Assembly: GCA_030037815.1 (NCBI GenBank)
Contig: JASHPZ010000085.1
Coordinates: forward strand, 1 to 36,830
Length of the DNA stretch: 36,830 nucleotides
Direction: 5' to 3'
From: Thermoplasmata archaeon
GTDB lineage: Archaea; Thermoplasmatota; Thermoplasmata; Lutacidiplasmatales; UBA184
Position 1 is the first letter of the stretch, and each line of letters opens with the position of its first letter. Under the pieces are notes generated by a model that worked only from the letters and a program-made list of their open reading frames with translations, made no database searches and was not told where the DNA came from. Positions 21,230 through 30,700 of the stretch are shown here, piece by piece. A program made the position numbers and the translations under genes.

Positions 21230-24200
21230 CTAGGCCGGGACCGCGCGCTCCGTCCGCGCCGCCGCCGCGCCGGTCGCCATCGGGCCGCCGACGGTGAACC
21301 CGACCGAGACGCTCGCCGGACCGCCGTTCACCGTCACGCTCGCGTTGGTCGCCGAGTAGCCCGAGCCGGGCGCGAGCACGGTGTAGGCGTAGGTGCCGTT
21401 CGCCAACTGGAAGGTGATCGACGTGCCGGTCGTCGACTTCGTGGTCGACCCGACCGTCACCTGCCAGCTCGTGTGGTGCGGCAGCCCCGACTCCGTGAAC
21501 GTCACGACGTACTTCACGAGCGTGAAGTGCGTCACGACCGTCACCGGCGCGCCCGAGACCGCGAAAGACCCGGACTGGGTCGCCGAGTAGTTCGGCACGG
21601 TCGCGATCGCGTAGCTGTACGACCCGTTCGCGAGGTGGAACACGATCTTCGGCGTCGTCGCGGTCATCGTGGTTGCGCCGACCGTCACCGACCAGGACGT
21701 GTGCGCCGGCAGCCCGGTCTCCTGGAACGTCACGGCGTACTTCGCGACCGAGAACGCCTCGGTGATCGTCACCGTGGTGCCCGCGACCGTGAAGCTCCCG
21801 CCCGACGCGCTCGTGTAGCCCGGCACGCTTCCGACCGTGAACGCGTACGTCCCGTTCGGCAGCGTGAAGTGGATCTCGCTGACCGTCGCGCTCATCGAGG
21901 TCGCGCCGACCGTCACCGACCAGTTCGTGCCCGCGGGGAGTCCGGTCTCCTTGAAGGTGACCGTGTACTTCACCTGCGAGAACGTCCGCGTCAGGGAGAC
22001 GTCCGAGCCCGCGACGATGACCGACCCCGATTCGGAGGTGCGGTAGCCGGGGACGAGCCCGACCGTGAACCCGTAGGTGCCGTTCGGCTCCTCGAAGACG
22101 ATGGTCGCCCCCGTCGAGGAGAGCGTCTCGGAGTTCATCGTGATCGACCACGCGGTGCCGTTCGGCAGGTGGATCGCGGTGAAGGTGACGCTGTAGAGCA
22201 CCGGCGCGAACACGACCGACTCGGTGACGGCCGCGCCGTTCACCGTGACCGTGCCCGCGTAGGCGATCGTCGACTGGTGCCAGCCCGAGACGTCCTGGAT
22301 CGCGTAGGCGTACGTCCCGTTCGGGAGCCCCGAGAAGACGAGCGCGTCCGTCCCGCCGTCGGTGGTCGTGCTCATCGGGGTGCCGTTCACCGAGACCGCC
22401 CACGTCTGGCCGCCGGGCAGCCCCGACTCGTCGAACTCGACCGAGTACGTCACCTGGGTGAAGACGACCGCGACCGACGCCACGCCGCCCGCCACCGTGA
22501 CCGTTCCCGAGTAGGCGACCGAGTCCTGGTGCCATCCCGACACGTCCGCGATCGCGTAGCTGAAGGTCCCGTTCGCGACCGCGCCGAAGTCGAGCGCGTC
22601 GGTGCCGCCGTCCGTCAGCGTGCTCATCGGCCCGCCGTTGAACGTCACCATCCAGGTCTGGCCCGCAGGGAGCCCCGACTCGGAGAACGAGACGCCGTAC
22701 GTCACTTGGGCGAACACGACCGACACCGCGAGGGCGCCGCCCGAGACCGACTCCACGCCGGAGTAGGCGATCGTCGACTGGTGCCAGCCCGAAACGTCCT
22801 GGACCGAGTACGCGTACGTCCCGTTCGGTTCGGCCGCGAACGACAGGGTGTCGGTCGCGCCGTCCGTGATCGTCGACATCGGCACCGCGTTGAACGTCAC
22901 CGACCAGGTCTGACCGGCCGGCAGTCCCGACTCGGAGAAGCTGACCGCGTAGGTCACCTGGGTGAACACCGCGTTCTCCGTCACCGGCGCGCCGTTGACC
23001 GTCACCGTACCCGAGTACGGGAGGCTCGACTGGTGCCAGCCCGAGACGTCCTGGATCGAGTACGCCCAGGTGCCGTTCGCGACCGCGAACGTCACCGAGT
23101 CCGTGCCGCCGTCCGTCGTGGTGCTCATCGGCACGCCGTTGAGCGTGACCGCCCACGTCTCGGAGGCCGGGAGTCCGGACTCGTCGAACGCCACCGCATA
23201 CGTCGTGACGGTGAACGTCACGGGGATCCCGAGCGCCGCGCCGCTCACGGTGAACGACCCGGACTGGGTCGTCGTGAAGCCGGGCACGATCGCGATCTGG
23301 TAGGTGTAGCCGCCGTTCGGCAGGTTGAACGCGATCGTCGTGGTCGAGCTCGCGACCGTCAACTGACCGGGGATGGCGATCGACCAGTGCGTGCCCGACG
23401 TGAGACCCGACTCGGTGAACGTCACCGTGTGGCCCGCCGAGAACGCGAACGTCGTGACGGTCCCGATCGGCGCGCCCGAGATCGTGAACGACCCGGTCGC
23501 CGGGTTCGCGGCCGACTGGGACGCGCCCGTCAGCCCGCTGAACCCGGTGTAGGTGTACGTCCCGGAGGGCAGGTAGAACACCACGCACGGCGTGCCGCCG
23601 CAGACCGCGAGCAGCGTGGTCGTCTGCGTCTCGTTCAGCCAGCCGTAGCCGGTCGCGTTGACCACCCGCACCTCAAAGGAGGTCGTGCCGGTCGAGCTCG
23701 GCAACCCGGTCGCGTAGAACGTCGGGTCGTAGACCGAGTAGGCGATCAGCGGCGCGTAGTCGCCGCGGAACGGGTTCGCGGTCGCCGCGATGCCGGCGGA
23801 CGACGTGATGCTGGTCGAGCGCGCCGCGTACGGGATGTTCGCGTACGGGTTCGCGGCGTTGCCGTAGTTGAACCAGAAGTTGCCGCCCTGGTAGGTCGTG
23901 CCGAGGATGCTCCCGCTGAGCGAGAACCCGAGGTACGACGTGACGAACGACGCCGACTGGCAGGTGGTCGGTCCGGGGTAGGTCGGGGAGGAGAGCGGCG
24001 CATAGCCGGCCTGGCACGTCACGTTCCAGAAGTCCTGGTCCGACGCGGCAGCGCTGGCCGTCCCGTTGGTGTAGAACGCGTTGTTCCAGATCCGGTCGTA
24101 GCTCTCCGAGACCACGAGCCCCGTGGACGGCGCCGTGAGGCCGACGTACGAGGGCTGCGGCGCCGGGGTGAACGTGTTCCCCCAGACGACGTTCCGCGTG

Positions 24201-26548
24201 TTGGTCAGGGCGGCCCCGTTCACGACGGACGTTCCGCCGTTGATGAACTCGAGGCCCCGGTCCGAGACCGAGAACGTGTTCGCGGCGAACAGGTCGTTCT
24301 GGCAGGTGTTGCACACGACGGAGTAGAGCGTGGTCGCCTCCGAGTTCGCCCACGCGTAGATCCCGCTCGTGCCCGCGAGCGTGAAGTTCTGCACGTGGTA
24401 GAAGTACAGCTGGAACTGGTCGGAGTACGGCACGTCGAACAGGTTGAGGCTCGGGAGCTGCCAGGACGGGTAATCGATCAGGAACGACGGGGCCGGGTTC
24501 GACTGCGCGTAGACGGTGGTCGAGTTGATGTACTCCCCGATCCAGACCGTGAACAGGTAGTCGTTCAGGTCGCTGAACAGCCACGAGAGCGACCCCGACA
24601 CCCCGTACGGCGCGCCGACGGTCGGTGCCCCGCTCTCGATCCGGTACTGATTCCCGACGCTGCCGAGCCCGAAGCTCCCCGCGTTCGTGGAGATGTTCGC
24701 GAGGTCGCCCGCGCTGAACGCCCACAAGGGGGTGTAGACCCCCGTGGAGGCGTCGCGCGTGAGCGTGATGGTCGGCTCCTGGCTCGACGCGGTCAGGTTG
24801 ACCGTCTGGAGGATCGGGTCGTACCCGCCGAGCAGCACCTCGACCGTGTAGAGCCCGGGCGACAGCCAGAGGTTCCGTCCGAGCGTCGTCGGCGTGGGGG
24901 AACCCCCCGACCCGCTCCAGCCGGAGAACCAGCCGAACGTCGGGGCCACCTGGAACTGCGACTGGTTCGTGACGCCCGCGCCCCGCGCGACGCCCACCCA
25001 GGCGTTCGCCGGGCTGATGTGTCCGTAGTTGAGCGCGTACGCCCCGCCGCCCGCGGGGTAGGGGGCGCCGGTCGCGTTCCAGAGGCCGCCCAGGATCGAT
25101 GCGCCCGTCACCAAGTGGGCCACCGGCGTGCCGGCTCCCGTGAGAAGCGTCGGGCCCGGTCCGCTGACGCCCTGCGGCGCCCAGTAGCCGACCGACCCCG
25201 AGCTCGTCTCACCGGTCTCCCCGCCGAAGTCGTACGCCGCGGGGGTCGCCGCGTACGCCGTGCACTGGCCCGACGTCATCTCGTTGGCCGCGGGACAGTA
25301 GTTAATCCCGACCTCGGCGTTCGCGTACGCGGTGACCGTGGTCGCGCCGCTCGAGGTCCCGATCCCCCAGTCCATCTCGAAGTCGTTCGTCAGGCCGACC
25401 GGGTCGTAGACCGTCCCGTTCGCCTCGATCGCGGCCGAGCCGATGCGGCCGTTCGGGCCGTGGATCGGCACGCCACCGGGGTTGACGGACGGGCTGACGG
25501 AATTGAAGAACACGTCGTCGTACTCGCCGCAGACCTTCCCGGTGCCCGGGCTGGTCGGACAGACGCGCTGGCCGAGCGAGTTGAGCACCGTGTAGTTGAA
25601 GAACACCTCGTTCACCGGCGCGGTCTGGCTGATCGTGCCGCAGGACGGGACGCCGGTCCCCGGTGTCGTGTCGAGATGGCACGGGCCGGTCGTCGTGTTC
25701 AGGTAGAGGGCCAGGGTGAACGGGTAGGAGATCGTGATCGACGGCCCGTTGACGGCGTAGAAGCCGCCGCGCGGGGTCGAGAAGCCCTCGAGGGCGTTGG
25801 TGCCGGACGTCCACGCGGCCGTCGGGTTCGAGAAGTTCCAGATGTTGTTCTCGAACGAGAGCGAGTGGGTCGCCGGATTGTAGTTGATGACGTTCTGCAG
25901 CCAGAATTCGTTCGGGCAGTTCGGGGCGTTCGACGACCCGACCGTACAGCCGGTCGGCGCATTCGGGTTCGCCGGGAACGAGTTCTGTCCGAACAGCGTC
26001 ACGTTCGTCAGGACCGCGTTCAACTGGGCGCCGTACGCCGTCTGGGTCCCGAAGTCGAACTCCTCCGTCTGGACCCCGAGCGGGTCCTGGGTCGAGAACG
26101 TCGCCTGGAGACTGGTCGTGTCGACCGTGGTCGTGCCGATCGTGCCGTTCGTGTCGTTGAGGCCGTAGTAGGCGATGCCCATCGGGGCCGGGGCGCCCGA
26201 GTAGAGCGGCGTCACCGGTCCGGCGGCGGTCGGGTCGGCCGCCTGGTGCAGGTTCGGCGGGAGGAACAGGTTCGGGTTCCCTCCGCTGGCGAGATAGGAC
26301 GCCTCGTCGGCGGCCACGGTCGCGGCGCGGCCGGCGTCGATCCCGAACGTCTTCGTCGGCGCGGTGGACGCGGCCGACGAGACCGCGGGCGCCGAGACCG
26401 GCGCGGGAGTCGAGGTCGCGCCGGCGGTCGGGGCGGCCGAGGACCCTACGGCGGGCGCTCCGACCACCCCGGCGACCAACGCCGAGGAGACCACCATGAA
26501 TGCGGCGACGGCGAGCACGATCGTGGCGCGGCGATACCCGGTTCGCAT
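21230..26548 (-). CDS. Giant secreted thermopsin-like repeat protein
   Basis: This 1772-residue protein starts with a signal or anchor segment (TIVLAVAAFMVVSSALVAGVV, about 9-29) and an Ala/Ser/Thr/Pro-rich linker. Residues about 120-480 resemble thermopsin (peptidase family A5), an acid protease of acidophilic archaea: PAPMGIAYYGLND, NEFWLQNVINY and HSLSFENNIWNFS. A middle region (about 690-940) of short repeated turns with NDLFAANTF and NNAFYTNG looks like a right-handed beta helix. From about 945 to 1757 come one degenerate and nine clear beta-sandwich repeats with the ESGLPxGxxW signature. Many Asn-X-Ser/Thr sites suggest glycosylation. Unlike many relatives it has no C-terminal membrane segment, ending VGGPMATGAAAARTERAVPA. 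Whether it is an active protease, an adhesin or an envelope component is not decided. ATG 26548 is supported by a TATA element. Confidence 0.88.
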   Translation of the reverse strand: MRTGYRRATIVLAVAAFMVVSSALVAGVVGAPAVGSSAAPTAGATSTPAPVSAPAVSSAASTAPTKTFGIDAGRAATVAADEASYLASGGNPNLFLPPNLHQAADPTAAGPVTPLYSGAPAPMGIAYYGLNDTNGTIGTTTVDTTSLQATFSTQDPLGVQTEEFDFGTQTAYGAQLNAVLTNVTLFGQNSFPANPNAPTGCTVGSSNAPNCPNEFWLQNVINYNPATHSLSFENNIWNFSNPTAAWTSGTNALEGFSTPRGGFYAVNGPSITISYPFTLALYLNTTTGPCHLDTTPGTGVPSCGTISQTAPVNEVFFNYTVLNSLGQRVCPTSPGTGKVCGEYDDVFFNSVSPSVNPGGVPIHGPNGRIGSAAIEANGTVYDPVGLTNDFEMDWGIGTSSGATTVTAYANAEVGINYCPAANEMTSGQCTAYAATPAAYDFGGETGETSSGSVGYWAPQGVSGPGPTLLTGAGTPVAHLVTGASILGGLWNATGAPYPAGGGAYALNYGHISPANAWVGVARGAGVTNQSQFQVAPTFGWFSGWSGSGGSPTPTTLGRNLWLSPGLYTVEVLLGGYDPILQTVNLTASSQEPTITLTRDASTGVYTPLWAFSAGDLANISTNAGSFGLGSVGNQYRIESGAPTVGAPYGVSGSLSWLFSDLNDYLFTVWIGEYINSTTVYAQSNPAPSFLIDYPSWQLPSLNLFDVPYSDQFQLYFYHVQNFTLAGTSGIYAWANSEATTLYSVVCNTCQNDLFAANTFSVSDRGLEFINGGTSVVNGAALTNTRNVVWGNTFTPAPQPSYVGLTAPSTGLVVSESYDRIWNNAFYTNGTASAAASDQDFWNVTCQAGYAPLSSPTYPGPTTCQSASFVTSYLGFSLSGSILGTTYQGGNFWFNYGNAANPYANIPYAARSTSITSSAGIAATANPFRGDYAPLIAYSVYDPTFYATGLPSSTGTTSFEVRVVNATGYGWLNETQTTTLLAVCGGTPCVVFYLPSGTYTYTGFSGLTGASQSAANPATGSFTISGAPIGTVTTFAFSAGHTVTFTESGLTSGTHWSIAIPGQLTVASSTTTIAFNLPNGGYTYQIAIVPGFTTTQSGSFTVSGAALGIPVTFTVTTYAVAFDESGLPASETWAVTLNGVPMSTTTDGGTDSVTFAVANGTWAYSIQDVSGWHQSSLPYSGTVTVNGAPVTENAVFTQVTYAVSFSESGLPAGQTWSVTFNAVPMSTITDGATDTLSFAAEPNGTYAYSVQDVSGWHQSTIAYSGVESVSGGALAVSVVFAQVTYGVSFSESGLPAGQTWMVTFNGGPMSTLTDGGTDALDFGAVANGTFSYAIADVSGWHQDSVAYSGTVTVAGGVASVAVVFTQVTYSVEFDESGLPGGQTWAVSVNGTPMSTTTDGGTDALVFSGLPNGTYAYAIQDVSGWHQSTIAYAGTVTVNGAAVTESVVFAPVLYSVTFTAIHLPNGTAWSITMNSETLSSTGATIVFEEPNGTYGFTVGLVPGYRTSESGSVIVAGSDVSLTRTFSQVKYTVTFKETGLPAGTNWSVTVGATSMSATVSEIHFTLPNGTYAFTVGSVPGYTSASGGSFTVAGTTVTITEAFSVAKYAVTFQETGLPAHTSWSVTVGATTMTATTPKIVFHLANGSYSYAIATVPNYSATQSGSFAVSGAPVTVVTHFTLVKYVVTFTESGLPHHTSWQVTVGSTTKSTTGTSITFQLANGTYAYTVLAPGSGYSATNASVTVNGGPASVSVGFTVGGPMATGAAAARTERAVPA
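21287..23434 (-). repeat. Nine tandem repeats encoding ESGLP beta-sandwich units
   Basis: Units begin near 23434, 23203, 22954, 22702, 22450, 22198, 21970, 21742 and 21514. Two length classes alternate in blocks: four units of about 252 bases (84 residues, each with DVSGWHQ) are flanked by one unit of 231 and four of 228 bases (76 residues, with VPGY-type turns). The 252-base units are closer to each other than to the rest, suggesting recent internal duplication. Confidence 0.88.
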
Positions 26549-26564
26549 GGCGCGCCGTACCGAG

Positions 26565-26574
26565 TTATACTAAA
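26565..26574 (-). promoter_or_regulatory. TATA element of the surface-protein gene
   Basis: The minus strand reads TTTAGTATAA, the strongest TATA match in the window, centred about 22 bases before ATG 26548. This predicts a leaderless transcript and fixes the start codon. Confidence 0.7.
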
Positions 26575-26591
26575 TGAAGCCCGCACCACCG

Positions 26592-26631
26592 ATGCGCGTG
26601 CGTGCGCATCGTAATACGCACTTATGCGCAT
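26592..26631. promoter_or_regulatory. Cluster of TGCGCAT-type half-sites upstream of the surface-protein promoter
   Basis: ATGCGC (26592-26597) and GCGCAT (26604-26609) form an inverted repeat, and the perfect palindrome ATGCGCAT follows at 26624-26631. The two TGCGCAT copies start 22 bases apart. They lie 20 to 60 bases upstream of the TATA element and may bind a regulator of the surface protein. Confidence 0.45.
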
Positions 26632-26674
26632 TTCGGCGCAGTGCGCTTCCCGGGGGGCCGTCGACCGGGGGAGG

Positions 26675-26779
26675 TGCTCCCGGCGGGAGTTTCCCCGACG
26701 GGCCCGAGGGCGCCGTCGGTTTTGAACCCGCGTCAGAGGCTCGAGAGGCCTCTATCCTTGACCACTAGACTACGGGAGC
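26675..26779 (-). tRNA. tRNA-Glu (CTC) with a T-loop intron
   Basis: Reading the minus strand from 26779, the acceptor stem GCTCCCG pairs perfectly with CGGGAGC at 26682-26676, followed by the discriminator A at 26675; CCA is not encoded. The anticodon stem GAGGC/GCCTC closes a 7-base loop CTCTCGA, with anticodon CTC at 26745-26743 and T before it. The T-stem GCGGG/CCCGC is perfect only if 32 bases inside the T-loop are removed. The mature length is then 73. The D-arm has the G-T-C/G-A-T stem and GG of glutamate tRNAs. A possible promoter is the AT-containing CTAGAAAGG about 40 bases upstream. Confidence 0.9.
26689..26720 (-). other. Bulge-helix-bulge intron of tRNA-Glu, position 59/60
   Basis: The 32-base intron has its own hairpin, CCGACGG (26719-26713) with CCGTCGG (26701-26695). 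Exon TTC (26726-26724) pairs with intron GAA (26693-26691), giving a short central helix with one further A-G mismatch. Three-base bulges AAA and ACT flank it; cutting after the second base of each gives the T-loop TTCAAAT exactly. This is the archaeal splicing signal at a non-standard position. Confidence 0.85.
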
Positions 26780-26828
26780 GCCGAGGCGCGTGTAGGCCAC
26801 CTCCTCTTTGAGCCTTTCTAGGTCGGGG

Positions 26829-27233
26829 CTACCGGAGCGCAACCGGTTGGGCGGGCGACGTCTCGGGGCTCACGACCACCGCGGTGCCGTAGGCGAAGAT
26901 CTCGGTCATGATTTCGCTCATCTCGGACGTGTCGAACGAGGCGGAGATGACGGCGTTCGCGCCGAGGCTTCGCGCGTGGTCGACCAAGCGCGTGAGCGCC
27001 TCGTGCCGCGACTGCTCGAGGAGCTGCGTGTACTCCTTGATCTCGCCGCCCCCGAGGCTGCGGAACCCCGCCACGATGTTGCGGCCGAGGCCGCGCGAAC
27101 GCACGATCAGCCCGTAGGTGAGCCCGATGACCCGGTCAACGCGGTACCCCGGCAAGAACGGCATCGTGACGACCGGGAAGTCGGTCGGCGGCGCATAGAC
27201 GGGGGGACTCGGCGGGAGCGGCGGGCCGGACAT
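26829..27233 (-). CDS. YbjQ/UPF0145 (DUF74) family protein
   Basis: This 134-residue protein matches the YbjQ family, small proteins that form pentameric rings and are sometimes called heavy-metal-binding, with no firm function. Motifs: a conserved core of GGGEIKEYTQLLEQSRHEAL, then ARSLGANAVISASFDTSE, and EIFAYGTAVVV close to the end. The first 25 residues are a proline-rich tail not typical of the family. ATG 27233 is supported by a TATA-like CTTAAG 26 bases upstream on the minus strand. It ends 50 bases before the tRNA and is divergent from the gene at 27316. Confidence 0.88.
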   Translation of the reverse strand: MSGPPLPPSPPVYAPPTDFPVVTMPFLPGYRVDRVIGLTYGLIVRSRGLGRNIVAGFRSLGGGEIKEYTQLLEQSRHEALTRLVDHARSLGANAVISASFDTSEMSEIMTEIFAYGTAVVVSPETSPAQPVALR

Positions 27234-27256
27234 GCGGGCGAATGCCCGGCCGCCGA

Positions 27257-27262
27257 CTTAAG
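27257..27262 (-). promoter_or_regulatory. TATA-like element of the YbjQ-family gene
   Basis: CTTAAG is centred 26 bases before ATG 27233 on the minus strand, again the leaderless spacing. It sits 25 to 30 bases from a plus-strand element, so the two divergent genes share an 82-base promoter region. Confidence 0.5.
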
Positions 27263-27286
27263 GAGGACGCGTCCGACGGGGAAGCG

Positions 27287-27294
27287 CCTATGAG
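27287..27294 (+). promoter_or_regulatory. TATA-like element of the gene at 27316
   Basis: CCTATGAG is centred about 25 bases before GTG 27316. The match is modest but the spacing is that of the other leaderless promoters here. Confidence 0.45.
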
Positions 27295-27315
27295 GTCGCG
27301 CCGGCTCTTCGGGAC

Positions 27316-27771
27316 GTGACCCCGCCCGTGAAGGCCCGCAGCGGCCACATCCTCCTCGACACCAAGCGCTCGTACAAGGACCTCGTCCGCGTCTACCCCG
27401 AGATCCACAAGCGCGTCGTCGAGATGAATCGGCCGTTCGTCAAGGAGTCGGACCCGCTTCTCCCGGACGTGATGCTGGACGAGAACCTCCGCGACTTGAA
27501 GGGGGACCGCAAGCCGGTCGGCTACAACCGGCAGGACGTCTTCGGCCTCCGCCTGATCTTCCCGATCGTCGACGACGAACGGGCGGAGTTCTACTTCACC
27601 AAGCCCGCGCGCTGCCAGGAGGTCGTCCAGATCACGGAGCAGGTCTCCGCGCTCCTGCGCCGCCGCGGCATCAAGCACACGGTCGAGTACGACCGCCTCG
27701 CCCTCGGACCGCCGCGCGGCCTCCCGGGGATGCCTCCGCCCGGCTCGACGCCGGGGTTCCTCTCGGGCTGA
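27316..27771 (+). CDS. Hypothetical protein
   Basis: I do not recognise this 151-residue protein. It is soluble, charged and without cysteines in pairs or membrane segments. The main part (about 10-128) alternates strands and helices: GHILLDTKRSYKDLVRVYPE, VFGLRLIFPIVDDERAEFYF and a helix QVVQITEQVSALLRRRGIKH-like at about 103-120, followed by a Gly/Pro-rich tail from about 132. GTG 27316 is chosen by the TATA spacing. It is divergent from the YbjQ-family gene and convergent, with an 18-base gap, to the 1500-residue helical protein. Codon use is like its neighbours and base-3 GC bias supports real coding. Confidence 0.7.
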   Translation: MTPPVKARSGHILLDTKRSYKDLVRVYPEIHKRVVEMNRPFVKESDPLLPDVMLDENLRDLKGDRKPVGYNRQDVFGLRLIFPIVDDERAEFYFTKPARCQEVVQITEQVSALLRRRGIKHTVEYDRLALGPPRGLPGMPPPGSTPGFLSG

Positions 27772-27789
27772 CCGGGACCGACCGCCGGA

Positions 27790-30700
27790 CTACGGCTCGG
27801 ACGGGGGCCGGCGGAACGGCCAGAACGCGCTGGCCGCGGGCGCCGACGCCGGAGGCGGGGCGGGCTCGGTGGTCGCCGCGCCTTCCGCCTGGAGCCGCTT
27901 CAGCGACTCGCGGGCCTTCTCGAGCGCGGCGGCGTAGTCGGTGTCGCGCAGCCGCAGCGACTCCGCGAGCAGCTGCCGGGCCTCGGTCGTGTCGAGGTGG
28001 CGTTCGTGCGCGCGCGCGAGCGCGGCGTCGATCAGGAAGTGGAGGTTGAGGAGCTCGCGGTGGAGCGACTTGCGCAGATTCAGGTCCTCCTCGGCCTTCA
28101 GGAGCAGTCGGCCCGCATCCAGCGCGTGCCCCGCGCTCGCGAGCTCGACCACTTCCTTCACGCGCGCGCGGACCGGACCGACGCTGACGTGGAGACCTTC
28201 CTCGGCGAACGTCACCTCGGTCTGGAGGTCGCGCAGCCGGCGCTCGAACGGCTCGCGGACCGACGGTTCCAGCGTCCGGGTCGCCTGCCCGAGCAGGTTC
28301 TCGGCCTCGTCGAGGCGGCCCTGGTCGACCGCGATCCGCGCCTCGCTGAACACCTGCATCACCGGGGTCGTGTCGACGCCCAGCCGTTCGCCGACCCAGA
28401 GGCGGTCCTTGAACGCGCCCATCCGGCCGATGATCTCCTCTTGCCGACGTCGGCGGGCGAGCTCGGCCTCGGATCGGACGAGCTTCAGCGCCTGCCCGAA
28501 GTCGCGACGCTCGCGGAGCTGCGTCAGTTGCGTCCGCAGCTCCTCGCGGCGGGCCTGCTCCGCGGGGGACGCGTCGCCCGCCCGGGCGTACTCCGCCTCG
28601 ACCTCGCGCCACCGTCCGTCGACGACGGACTCGAACAGTCGCCGGCTCGCGGCCTCGCCGCGCGCGAGCGCCTGCTTCACGTGCGGCCACTCGCGCCCGC
28701 GCAGCGCGGCCTCGGCCTCCGCCACGACGCTCTCGAGCGGGTCGAGCTCCGTCGCGAGTCGCTCGCCGCGCGCGGCTTCGACCTGCCGACGGAGCTCGCC
28801 CATCGGGGCGGCGAACAGCCGCTCGATCGCCCAGCGACCCATCTCGGTCGCCTCGCGGGCGGCCCGGATCGCCTCCGCGTACTGGCCGAGGGCCCCGTGC
28901 CGCTGCGCCTCCGCGAGGCGACCGGCCCCGTCCGTGACGACCGCCCCCAGGTCCGCGGCCTCTGCGATCTGGCGCTCCGCCGACCGCATCGCGTCGCCGG
29001 CGCGGCGGTGTCCGTCCCGCGCGACGCCGAGGGCGTCGGAGGCGACCATCGACTGCTCGAGGACGTCGGGGTACGCGTGCTGCTGGAACGCGGCGCGGGC
29101 GAGGTCGAACTCCTCCTTCGCGCTCGGGGCGACCACGCCCTCCTCGACCGCGCGCGCGATCGCCCGCTCGGTCGCCTCGAGCGACCCTTCCGCCAACCGG
29201 CGCTGGAGGTCGACCCGCTCGAGCTCGTTCTCGCTCTTCGCGGCGAGCTGGAGCGCCTCCACCGCGCGGCCCTCGTCGAGCGCCATCCGCGCCTGGTGGA
29301 GGAGGTTCTCGGCGATCGACGTGTTCGACCCTTCGTGCCGCAGCCGCGTGACGGTCGCCTGGAATCCGGCGAGCGTCTTCGAAACGTGCTGGTAGGTGAC
29401 CTGGAGGATCTCGCGCTCGAGCGGGCCGCCGAGCTCGATGACGCGCGCGTACTGACGGTCGCGAAGCATCTGCTCGAGCCGCTCCATCTGGGCCCGGAGC
29501 GCGGCGACGTCGACGTGGAGGAGGTCCGCCTGGGCGAGCGACTCGCGCGCCCGCTTCGTCACGCGGTCGGCGTGCTCGACGAACCCGCGGGTCGAGATGA
29601 ACTCCGCGCGCGCCTGGTCGAGCAGCGCCGCCGCGCCGACCGGGAGCGGCAACGCCACGCGCCGGCGGGCCTCGCCCAGCGGCGTCAGGATCTTGTCGAC
29701 CTGGACCCCCGCGGCGCGCGCGATGTCGAGGTCCCGCTCGAGGCCGCGCAGGTTCTCTTCGAGGATCGGCCGCAGGAGCGCGACCAGCTCTTCATGGAGG
29801 AGGTGCGCGCCGGTCCGGGTCGCCTCGGGCGCGGCGGTCGCCCGCTCCGTGCGGAGCGTCTCCAGCCGGTGCTGGTACGGGTCCATCGCCGCGGAGAGCC
29901 GGCGGCCGTCCTCGATCAGGAGCTGGGTCTCGTTCAAGATCCGATCCCCGTCCAGGCGGGCCTCTTCGGCGCGGAGCGACTGCTCCACCCCGTCGAGCAG
30001 CGTGCGGGCCCCGTCGAAATCGAGCGCCTGGTACGCGAGTCGGGCGTTCCGGAGCGGTTCGTAGAACGGGGTCGGGTCGGCGCCCGCGCCCCGCAGCCGC
30101 CCGAGCAGGTCCTGGGCGCGGGAGATGCCCTCGAGCACCGCCTGCGCCCCGGCCCGCGCGCGGCCCGCCGACTCTTCGAGCCGGGTCGCGACCTGGTACG
30201 CCTCGGGATACCGTCCGCCTCGCGCCGCCGACTGCGCCTCCTCGAGCTGGGATCGGAACCGCCCGAGGTCGAGCCCCATCGTCTCGAGCTCGACCAACGA
30301 GAGCTTCGCATGAGAGACCGCTTCCTCGCTGCGGAGGAGCTGCTGCTGCTGCGCGCGGGTCCGGATCTCCTGGGAGGCGCGGGACGCCTTGACGAAGTCC
30401 CCCATGTTGAAAATCTGCTGGACCTCGTCGATCTGCCGCTGGACCTCGTCGCTCGCGCCGCCCATCGACTCGAGCACGCGCACCTCCGACTCGAGCAGCT
30501 CGACCAGCGCGGACGCGTGCGCGGCGAACACCGCGGCGAAGTCCCGCTCGGCCCGGCGCATGCTCTCGATCGACGCGGGCAGGTCCTCCTTGACGCGGAG
30601 GGAGACGTCGGCGTCCGCGAGGAGCCGCCGGACCGGAGACGTGAGCGCCTCGTCCGGAATGTCGGCGAACCCCTGTTCCATCTCTTCCACGCGCCGCGCG

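Noticed and set aside
21473-26614. A 1713-codon open frame on the plus strand, antisense to the surface protein
   Set aside because: It is the mirror of a GC-rich gene with few stops. Its product is Arg/Gly/Asp-rich with no fold pattern, while the minus strand gives clear domains and repeats.
26602-26811. Short plus-strand open frames of 60-70 codons around the tRNA
   Set aside because: They run across the tRNA gene and promoter elements and have no support from composition or similarity.
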